Shown: positions 1 to 6,865 of the stretch, one piece after another
Position numbering within the stretch: the stretch's first letter is position 1
How the letters are laid out: each line of letters opens with the position of its first letter
Assembly: GCF_041435215.1 (NCBI RefSeq)
Contig: NZ_CP108394.1
Location: forward strand, 4,960,001-5,024,000
DNA length: 64,000 bases
Direction: 5' to 3'
DNA from: Streptomyces sp. NBC_01314
Lineage (GTDB): Bacteria; Actinomycetota; Actinomycetes; Streptomycetales; Streptomycetaceae
Made by a program: the position numbers and the translations under genes
The notes under the pieces: model-generated
The model's input: the letters and a program-made list of their open reading frames with translations, nothing else
Told to the model about the DNA's origin: nothing
The model's database searches: none

Positions 1-1
1 C

Positions 2-1777
2 ACGGTGGGGGCCGCGCTGTCGCAGGACATGAGCGCGGTCCCGCAGCTGCCGGACAAGGTGGTGACGCCGGTTCCGGGAGGCGAGCCGGTGGTGCCGGTG
101 CCGCCACCCCCGCCCCTGCCGTCCCCCATGTATCCCGGGCACGAGCTCGGCGGGGTCCATGCCTGGCAGCTGCTCCTGGCCGCCCTGACCGCGCTGCCGC
201 TGCTCGTACGCCGCCGCTACCCGCTGACCGCGTTCTGGGCGGTGATCGTCACGACGATGCTGTTCAACCAGCGCCTGGGCGCGGGCGACACGACCGTGTA
301 CACGTTCCTGACGTGCCTGGTCGCCGCGTACAGCGCCGCCGTCCACAGCCCGTACCGGCTGCGCGCGCTCACCAGTCTGGTGGCGGGCGCCGCCCTGATC
401 GCGGCCTTCGTCGAGGAGAACTTCCCGTACGTCACCCCGGCCGTCATCCCGTTCCTCGTGCTGCTCGGCGTGGGGCTCGCCGCCAACGCGCTCCACACCT
501 GGAAGCAGCGCGTGCACGCACTCCAGGAGCAGCAGGAAGCGGCGACGCGGCTCGCGGTCGAACACGAACGGTCCCGTATCGCACGGGAGTTGCACGATGT
601 CGTCACCCACCATGTGAGCGTGATGGTGATCCAGGCGGGCGCGGCCCGCAAGGTGATGGACGCCGCCCCCGACCGGGCGCGCGAGGCCCTTCTCGCCGTC
701 GAGGCGGGCGGCCGTACGGCGATGACCGAACTGCGCCATGTGATGGGCCTGTTGACCATGACCGAACACGATCAGGCCGCGACCGCCGGGACGGGTCCGA
801 CTGGTCGGGCGGGGTCGAGCGGCTACCGGGCGGGGTCGAGCGGTTCCTGGGCCGGCCCGGCTGGTCGGGACGGGCCAAGCAGCTATCGGGCCGGGCCGAA
901 CGGTTCTTGGGCCGGGCCCGGGGCGGCTGATGCGTGGGCGGGGCCGGCCGTCGACACGGAGTTGGCTCCACAACCGGGCCTCGACCGGCTCCCGGCCCTC
1001 ACCTCCCGGGTCCGCGCCTCCGGCGTCCCCGTCGAACTGAGCGTCACCGGCACACCGTCCCCGTTGTCTCCGGGCGCCGACCTGGCCGCGTACCGCGTCG
1101 TCCAGGAGGCCCTGACGAACGCCGTCAAACACGCCGCGGGCGCCCGGGTGCGGGTCACCGTCGACCAGACACCCACCGAGGTCCGCCTGGAGATCACGGA
1201 CACCGGTGGCACCCCCGCCCCCTCGGCCGCGTCCGGCACGGGCCGGGGCCTGCTCGGCCTGCGCGAACGCCTCGCCGTCCACGGCGGCACCCTCCGCACC
1301 GGCCCCCGCCCGACCGGCGGCTACCGCGTACAGGCGGTCATACCGCTCGACGACGCCCCCTCCGGGAACCGGCCCGACGGGAACGCACCGACAGGGCGCC
1401 CACGCCCAGCGGCCCCACCCCCCGCGTACCCGACGGCCGCGTACTCTGCGGCCGCAGACCCGACGGCCGCAGACTCAGCAGACCCGAGGGCCACAGACTC
1501 AGCAGACATGGACCCACCCGACGGGAACCCGTCCCTTGGGGACCCACCCGTCGAAGACCCATCGACCGTAGACCTGTCCGCCGCGGACCTGCCCGCCGCA
1601 GACCGACCGACCGGGCGCACGCCCGCCGCGTACCCGCCCGCGGGGAACCCGCCCACGGCGGCCCCACCCGACGGCCCCCCAGTCACCCGGGACCGAGCCG
1701 CAGGAAATCCGCCCGCTGCGGACCGGCCCGGCGGCCCCACGGACACCGGCAACCCACCCCCCGGGCAACGCTCATGA
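2..1777 (+). CDS. Sensor histidine kinase (NarL/DesK type), 5' end outside window
   Basis: Membrane sensor kinase that should autophosphorylate on His and pass the phosphate to the regulator directly downstream. The frame is open from the left edge and begins in an extracytoplasmic/membrane region, so the true start is probably upstream; a GTG at position 5 is the first visible start. Hydrophobic segments lie at about residues 52-66, 74-86, 98-112 and 122-160. The HisKA_3 dimerisation box ELHDVVTHH puts the phospho-acceptor at His197 (visible numbering). A HATPase_c domain follows, with N-box QEALTNAVKH and G-boxes ITDTGG and GRGLLGLRER. Two oddities: a Gly/Ser/Trp/Tyr repeat linker (about nt 800-945) between the two domains, and a Pro/Ala/Asp-rich tail of about 135 residues after the ATPase domain. 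The stop overlaps the regulator start (ATGA). The ligand is unknown. Confidence 0.9.
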   Translation, partial: TVGAALSQDMSAVPQLPDKVVTPVPGGEPVVPVPPPPPLPSPMYPGHELGGVHAWQLLLAALTALPLLVRRRYPLTAFWAVIVTTMLFNQRLGAGDTTVYTFLTCLVAAYSAAVHSPYRLRALTSLVAGAALIAAFVEENFPYVTPAVIPFLVLLGVGLAANALHTWKQRVHALQEQQEAATRLAVEHERSRIARELHDVVTHHVSVMVIQAGAARKVMDAAPDRAREALLAVEAGGRTAMTELRHVMGLLTMTEHDQAATAGTGPTGRAGSSGYRAGSSGSWAGPAGRDGPSSYRAGPNGSWAGPGAADAWAGPAVDTELAPQPGLDRLPALTSRVRASGVPVELSVTGTPSPLSPGADLAAYRVVQEALTNAVKHAAGARVRVTVDQTPTEVRLEITDTGGTPAPSAASGTGRGLLGLRERLAVHGGTLRTGPRPTGGYRVQAVIPLDDAPSGNRPDGNAPTGRPRPAAPPPAYPTAAYSAAADPTAADSADPRATDSADMDPPDGNPSLGDPPVEDPSTVDLSAADLPAADRPTGRTPAAYPPAGNPPTAAPPDGPPVTRDRAAGNPPAADRPGGPTDTGNPPPGQRS

Positions 1778-2508
1778 CGGCGGCCGGCCACCCCCACGCC
1801 ACGAGCCCCGCAGGTGCCGATCGCCCCCGGGTCGTCATCGCCGACGACCAGGCCCTCGTCCGCACCGGCTTCGGCATGATCCTCTCCGCCGACGGCATCG
1901 ACGTGGTCGCCGAGGCGGCCGACGGCGACCAGGCCGTCGAAGCGGTCCACCGCACGCGCCCCGATCTCGTCCTGATGGACATCCGCATGCCGGGCACGGA
2001 CGGTCTGGAGGCCACCCGCCGCATCCTTTCCGGTACGTTCCCCGACCCGCCCCGCGTCGTCATGCTGACCACGTTCGACCTGGACCGTTACGTCTACGCC
2101 GCCCTCACCGCCGGCGCCAGCGGCTTCCTCCTCAAGGACGTCACCCCCGAACACCTGGTGGCCGCCGTCCACCTGGCCCGCACCGGCGACGCCCTCCTCT
2201 CCCCCGCCATCACCCGCCGCCTGATCGAACGCTTCGTCACACCCACCCCCGAGACCCCCGCCCTCCACCGCGACCTGGCCCCGCTCACCCCTCGCGAACT
2301 GCAGGTCCTCCGGTCCCTCGCCACCGGCCTCAGCAACACCGAACTGGCCGCCCACTTCCGCCTCAGCGAGGCCACCGTCAAGACCCATGTCGCCCGCATC
2401 CTCGCCAAACTCCGCCTCCGCGACCGCGCGCAGGCCGTGGTGGTGGCGTACGAGACGGGCCTCGTCGTGCCGGGAACGGCAGCCGGCCGCCCGGCCCCGG
2501 AGGGATAG
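1774..2508 (+). CDS. Response regulator, NarL/FixJ family
   Basis: DNA-binding response regulator of 244 residues, partner of the upstream kinase. The receiver domain begins at VVIADDQALVRTG; the phospho-acceptor is Asp69 in LVLMDIRMPG, with the conserved Thr region MLTTFD and the Lys in LLKD. A LuxR-type helix-turn-helix occupies the C-terminus (LTPRELQVLRSLATGLSN, ATVKTHVARIL). The frame is open much further upstream, but the ATG overlapping the kinase stop (ATGA) is the natural start because the receiver begins about 18 residues later and translational coupling is typical of such pairs. The next gene is convergent, so the pair forms its own unit. Target genes are unknown. Confidence 0.93.
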   Translation: MTAAGHPHATSPAGADRPRVVIADDQALVRTGFGMILSADGIDVVAEAADGDQAVEAVHRTRPDLVLMDIRMPGTDGLEATRRILSGTFPDPPRVVMLTTFDLDRYVYAALTAGASGFLLKDVTPEHLVAAVHLARTGDALLSPAITRRLIERFVTPTPETPALHRDLAPLTPRELQVLRSLATGLSNTELAAHFRLSEATVKTHVARILAKLRLRDRAQAVVVAYETGLVVPGTAAGRPAPEG

Positions 2509-2671
2509 CCGTTGCTTTGATCACCAAGTGCTCTCGGCAATCCCGGCGTTTCTGCCGGAATGATCCGTAACGGTTTCACCAGAGTGCGAGGTGCGTCCTG
2601 GTGGCCTGTTGACGGTCTCCCGTTTCCTTCCCCGCCCGGGGGGCTGGGGATTCCCGCCCACTGACTACGCA

Positions 2672-3922
2672 CTACGCACTGCACACCGCCCGCAGCGCCG
2701 GACGGCGGTCGGGCTGTGCGGCTGTGACCTTCTGTACGTCCGTGAGGAGGCCGGGCAGGTCGAGGTTCTCGCCGGCGGCGGCGCGGGCGATGGTCAGCAG
2801 GACGGCCTCGTAGAAGGCGTCGCGGACGGCGGGGGGCATGACGTCGGAGGCGTCGAGGCAGCGGGGGCCCGTGCCGGTGAGGCGTTTGGCTATCTCCCGC
2901 TCGACGGGGCGGTCCCGCGGTCGCACCCGGCGGTTCGCCGAGAAGACGTCGGCGGAGTCGGCCCACTTCTGCTGCCCCTCCCGGGAGGCCAGCCGCTCGA
3001 TCAGGTCCTGGGCCTGCGGGCGGTCGCTGAACAGCGCGGCGAAGTCGCCGGTCACCTCGTGGGCCCGGACCGGGTAGCCGCCCCCGGGCAGCAGGGGAGC
3101 GGAATCCATCAGGCCTGCCCGCTGTCGCTTCTCGCCGTAGAAGGAGCGGGCGAAGGAACCCTGGTGTTCCAGGGCGCATCCCCCCGGGCCGTCGAACAAC
3201 AGTCCGTACCCCTTGGGGTCACCGCGGTGATCGGTGAGCAGGGCGCGCTCGGCCGCCTCCCGGTCCTGCCGGAGCAGGCCGGCCCACGCCTCCCACGCGC
3301 TGCGCACCGCTGTCCCGGTCCACGGCACCGCGTCGTCGCCCAGCGCCCATCTGCCGTAGACCTCGGGGCCCTCCCGTTGCAGCACGAGGTCCTCGATCCA
3401 GTCGCTGCCGGGCCAGCCAGAGGCGCCGTCGTCCCCCATGCCGACGCACCAACTCGCCGCCGGGGCCGGTGAGTCGGCCGGCCTGTCACCCTCGCGGTAC
3501 CAGACGATGCTCTTCAGGTCCGCCTTGACCGGCACCCAGTACGCGTCTTCCGAGGGCTCGTTCACCGGCTTCCAGGGAGCCCCGTACTCCTCCTCCGCGT
3601 AGAGGTCGTTCAACCGCTTGAGGCGGTGTTGGGCGGCGTACTCGGCGAGCTCGCCGACGCCCGGCATGATCGCGATGTCCGGGGGCTCCCCCGACTGCAC
3701 CTTGGACAGCAGCACCTCGCGCTGGGCCGCGGTGCCCTGGTACTCGAAGGGGATGCCGAAGCCCCGCAGCACGTCCTCGAACTGATCCCCCTGCTCGTCG
3801 GTCCACGGCCCGAGAATGGTCACCGGCTCCTCGTCCCGCTGCGACCAGACCACCACCATGCTGCCGGCGGAGACCAGCAGCAGCACCACGAGAAACACGA
3901 GCACCTTGAACCGCCGGGTCAC
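2672..3922 (-). CDS. Extracellular solute-binding protein (membrane-anchored, family 1-like)
   Basis: Last gene of the kinase/protease operon; 416 residues from a GTG that overlaps the upstream stop (GTGA). An N-terminal hydrophobic segment (residues about 7-22) follows TRR, giving a signal anchor or signal peptide; I see no lipobox Cys. The mature part has the layout of a family-1 extracellular solute-binding protein: an early strand TILGPW, a segment SGEPPDIAIMPGVGELAEYA that normally contacts the hinge, and VPVKADLKSIVWYR. No ABC permease or ATPase gene is nearby, so the protein more likely senses than imports; the adjacent membrane protein and PknG-like kinase support that. In mycobacteria the GlnH binding protein feeds a PknG pathway through GlnX. 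This protein looks more like a sugar/peptide-type binding protein than GlnH, so the ligand cannot be assumed to be Asp/Glu. Confidence 0.82.
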   Translation of the reverse strand: MTRRFKVLVFLVVLLLVSAGSMVVVWSQRDEEPVTILGPWTDEQGDQFEDVLRGFGIPFEYQGTAAQREVLLSKVQSGEPPDIAIMPGVGELAEYAAQHRLKRLNDLYAEEEYGAPWKPVNEPSEDAYWVPVKADLKSIVWYREGDRPADSPAPAASWCVGMGDDGASGWPGSDWIEDLVLQREGPEVYGRWALGDDAVPWTGTAVRSAWEAWAGLLRQDREAAERALLTDHRGDPKGYGLLFDGPGGCALEHQGSFARSFYGEKRQRAGLMDSAPLLPGGGYPVRAHEVTGDFAALFSDRPQAQDLIERLASREGQQKWADSADVFSANRRVRPRDRPVEREIAKRLTGTGPRCLDASDVMPPAVRDAFYEAVLLTIARAAAGENLDLPGLLTDVQKVTAAQPDRRPALRAVCSA

Positions 3923-5115
3923 CGTCGCCTCCAGTAGTCGCTGTCGAGCCGGAGACCGAGCCCCACCACGGGCAGGACGACGAGCAGCAGGCCGCCGGTC
4001 AGGGTGCCCTGGTAGACCCGCTCGGTCCAGGTGTCGTCGGCCAGGACATGCCGGATGTCCTCGGACGTGTCCGTGACGGTCTGCTGCAAGTCCTCCAACT
4101 CCGGACCGCTGCTGCGCCGCTGGGAGACGTCGGTGATCTCCCGCAGGTCCCCGACCACGCTGTCGAGGTCGTCCTGGGCGGACGACATGGTCAGCAGTGG
4201 CACGATCCCGAGCAGCACGGTCAGGACGAGGGCCGCGAGGAGGTGGGGGTTCCAGTCGCGGCCGCAGCGGTCGCGCAGCACGAACAGCGCGGACAGCAGG
4301 GTCAGTGCCAGGGCCGCCAGGGCGAGTTCGGCGAGCCACCAGCCGCTCCGCTGCAACCACCCCTCGGTGGCGATGGCCTCGGCGTGCTCCGTCTGGATCC
4401 CCTGCATGTCGTCCAGGCGGGGTACGAGACCCACGTCCGACCGGATGAGCAGCGAGCGTGCCTCGGCGAGCTTCTGCTCGCGCATGAGCGGCCGGTCCCG
4501 GTACATGTACGTACCGGAGTTGATGGAGTTGCTGTAGGTGGCAAGCAGCCCGTTGACGGTGCCGAGGTCCTGGTCCGTCCGGTCGGCGATCCTGGACAGT
4601 CCCTGGTCGGCGGCGGAGAGCTGGGCCCGGTAGACCTCGCCCGAGCCCGCGACGTCGGCGAGGCCCAGGTCCACCAGGACCCGGGCCTCGTAGTCAGCGC
4701 GCAGCACCGCGAGCCGGGTGGCGGCGAGCCCCTGCACGGCCGGCGCCTCCTCGGTGGCGAGCGCCTGGGCGCCGCCCTGGATCTGGCGGCAGGACACGAA
4801 CAGGGCGCCGGCCGCCACGAGCGCGCACACCGTCAGCACCAGCAGATGCGCCTCCAGCAGCCACCGGGTCCGCCGCCCGCGCAGACGCTCACGCCAGAAG
4901 GCGCCGAGGGAGGAGGGAGCGTGCAGGACGTACCGGGAGTACGGGGAGTCCCGGGAGTACCCGGGGTGCTCGCTCCGGGAGCCGGCGCGGGCGGCCCGGG
5001 CCCGGCGGTCGGCGTCGGAGCGGCCGGGAGCGCCGTCGTCGTCCGGGCTGGGAGCGCCGTCGTCGTCCGGGGCGGGGGACCGGCCGCTCAGGGAGCCCGC
5101 GCGTCCGGTCGTCAC
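3919..5115 (-). CDS. Helical membrane protein, GlnX-like in position and topology
   Basis: Protein of 398 residues. The GTG start overlaps the stop of the VWA gene (GTGA); residues upstream in the same frame are a shadow of that gene. The N-terminus is Asp/Ala/Arg-rich and disordered-looking. TM1 is at about residues 77-98, followed by an alpha-helical, presumably extracytoplasmic region of about 150 residues, two close TM segments (WWLAELALAALALTLLSALF and LLAALVLTVLLGIVPLL), a second soluble helical stretch, and a last TM near the C-terminus (LLLVVLPVVGLGL). This two-loop, four-TM plan is that of a sensor input module without an output domain. Mycobacterial GlnX, encoded beside pknG and glnH, has the same place in its operon. 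I infer it relays the state of the binding protein to the kinase; sequence-level homology to GlnX was not tested. Confidence 0.72.
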   Translation of the reverse strand: MTTGRAGSLSGRSPAPDDDGAPSPDDDGAPGRSDADRRARAARAGSRSEHPGYSRDSPYSRYVLHAPSSLGAFWRERLRGRRTRWLLEAHLLVLTVCALVAAGALFVSCRQIQGGAQALATEEAPAVQGLAATRLAVLRADYEARVLVDLGLADVAGSGEVYRAQLSAADQGLSRIADRTDQDLGTVNGLLATYSNSINSGTYMYRDRPLMREQKLAEARSLLIRSDVGLVPRLDDMQGIQTEHAEAIATEGWLQRSGWWLAELALAALALTLLSALFVLRDRCGRDWNPHLLAALVLTVLLGIVPLLTMSSAQDDLDSVVGDLREITDVSQRRSSGPELEDLQQTVTDTSEDIRHVLADDTWTERVYQGTLTGGLLLVVLPVVGLGLRLDSDYWRRR

Positions 5116-6548
5116 AGCAGCCTCTGGCCGCAGGCGATGCAGTGACGGGCCTCGCCCCCGGCCGGCGTGGCGCACCGGCCGCAGCGCGGGCCCGGCCGCG
5201 GACCGGCGGTGTCGGTCAGGGGCACGGGACGGGACCCGGCGCGCAGGATCATCGGGCCGAGCGTGTCGGCGTCGACGGCGTGGCGCAGCCGGACCCGCCC
5301 CGCGGGCGCGTCCTCGATGTCGGCGACCGCGCGGATCTCGTCCAGCACCCAGTCCGTGCCGAACCGGTCCGCCAGGCGCGCGGCCCGACCCAAGTGGCCC
5401 TTGGCGGCGTCCCGTTGCTCCTCCCCGAGAGCGACGAGCCCCCGGCGCAGGGCCTCCCGCATCACGGTGGTGGACTTCTGGTCGCGCACGCTGGCGGCGC
5501 CCGCCGGTATGTCGGGCGGCGGCAGTTCGGGGCGGTGCCAGCGGGCGGTGACGGCCGCGTGGACGTCGCCGACGGAGACCATGGCGAACTGCAGCCAGGT
5601 CTCCAACGGGTCGCCGTCGGCGTCGGCGACGAGGGTGAGCAGGTAGTCGCGTCCGCCCTCCTCCCACTGGTACGTCGGAAAGCTCCAGCGGTGCGGCCGG
5701 CCGGGCTGGGGCAGTCCGCCGAGGCGGTGCGGCCGGGGCGCCTTCTCGTTCAGCGCGACCTGCCGCACCGAGGGCCGTACGGTCACCTCGATCGGCAGCT
5801 GGGGGGTGTGCACCCGGCGCAGCCGCCGGATCGCGGCGGTGATCGCCGCGCCGAGGCCGTCGTCCACGAACTCGGCGGTGCCGTGCAGCCGTTCGGCGAG
5901 CGTCAGCAGCGGTTCGGGGGCCCAGTCCGCGCCCACGGCGAGCACGTCACAGGTGAACTGCCCAGCGCAGGCGTCGAGTTCCTCGTCGAGGCGGGTCTCG
6001 CCCGGGGCGCTGCTGCCGTCCGTGATCAGCAGCAGATGGCGTACGGACAGCGGGCGGGCGGCTAGCAGGGCGCGTGATCCGGCCGCCCAGGCGGCGTATC
6101 CGGCGGGGCGCGGACCGTCCCGGTGCAGCGGGATCGCGCCCATGGCGAAGGCGGCCCGGCGTTTCTCGCGCTCGTCGGCGACGGCCCACTCGGCGTCGCC
6201 CGCCGGGTGGCACCGGACCGGTTCGGGCCCGGCGCCGAGCACGGTGAAGGAGATGCCGTCGGGCAGGGCGCGCAGCGCGGCCGGCAGGGCGTGCCGGACG
6301 GCCGCCCGGAGGGGCTCGGCGACGTCGACCGCGATGATCACGGCGAGTTCGATCGCGGGCAGCTCGGCGGGGGCGCCGCCGGCGGTCACGTCGACCCGGA
6401 GGTGTGCCTCGATCTTCGCGCTGCGGTGCGGTCTCAGATCACCCCCGAGGTCGACGCGCAGCTGGATGTCCGGCCGCTCCGTCCGGGCGTGGTCGCTCGG
6501 ACGGCCGCTCGTGTGCCGGCCCAGGTGCCTGTTCATGCCGTGCGTCAC
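5112..6548 (-). CDS. VWA-domain protein with C-terminal zinc ribbon
   Basis: Predicted cytoplasmic scaffold of 478 residues. The GTG at 6548 is preferred because GGGGAAGG lies just upstream; an ATG four codons later is possible. A von Willebrand A-type fold covers about residues 60-260: strand ELAVIIAVDVAEPLRAAV, strand RHLLLITDGSS, then CDVLAVGADWAPEPLLTLAE. The metal-site motif DxSxS is replaced by DVAEP, so metal-dependent binding may be weak or lost. A beta-rich middle follows. The C-terminus is a zinc ribbon, CGRCATP...CIACG, the sort of knuckle also seen in the PknG neighbour. The gene overlaps the membrane protein downstream by 4 nt and lies 317 nt after pknG. VWA proteins next to Ser/Thr kinases are common in predicted conflict or signalling operons; the partner here is inferred only from context. 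Confidence 0.8.
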   Translation of the reverse strand: MTHGMNRHLGRHTSGRPSDHARTERPDIQLRVDLGGDLRPHRSAKIEAHLRVDVTAGGAPAELPAIELAVIIAVDVAEPLRAAVRHALPAALRALPDGISFTVLGAGPEPVRCHPAGDAEWAVADEREKRRAAFAMGAIPLHRDGPRPAGYAAWAAGSRALLAARPLSVRHLLLITDGSSAPGETRLDEELDACAGQFTCDVLAVGADWAPEPLLTLAERLHGTAEFVDDGLGAAITAAIRRLRRVHTPQLPIEVTVRPSVRQVALNEKAPRPHRLGGLPQPGRPHRWSFPTYQWEEGGRDYLLTLVADADGDPLETWLQFAMVSVGDVHAAVTARWHRPELPPPDIPAGAASVRDQKSTTVMREALRRGLVALGEEQRDAAKGHLGRAARLADRFGTDWVLDEIRAVADIEDAPAGRVRLRHAVDADTLGPMILRAGSRPVPLTDTAGPRPGPRCGRCATPAGGEARHCIACGQRLL

Positions 6549-6865
6549 CGTTCCTTCCCCGTCATCACCGTGCGGACCACGCGGGTACCGCCCACCGGTT
6601 CGCTGCGCTCGCCCTACGGACCACGCACGTGCCGCCCGCCGGGTCGCTGCCGTCCACCGGGCCGCTGCCCCGCGGACCAGCACGTGGCACCCACCGAGTC
6701 GATGCCCTCCGCCGGTTCGCTGCCCTGCGGGCGGATCGCTGCCCTGCGGGCGGATCGCGGTCTGTGGAGGTCGTGCCCCGCCCTCCTGCCCACCGTCGCC
6801 ACCCACCGCACCGCATGACCACCGTCCGCCGATCGATCGCTGCCCGCCGATCCCCCGCACGGCGC
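6549..6865. repeat. Repeat-rich spacer between pknG-like and VWA genes
   Basis: The only gap inside an otherwise overlapping operon (317 bp). It holds degenerate tandem copies of a CGCTGCC...CGGACCG-like unit. The clearest part is a perfect 19-bp direct duplication (ctgccctgcgggcggatcg) at 6720-6738 and 6739-6757. Short ORFs through it are Arg/Pro/Ala-rich and differ between frames, so I do not call a gene. It could be a repeat expansion that drifts between strains, or a structured mRNA spacer that tunes expression of the distal three genes. Confidence 0.6.

Noticed and set aside
2509..2671. Possible bidirectional terminator between the response regulator and the solute-binding protein genes
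   Set aside because: Only weak, short stems without T-runs could be found.
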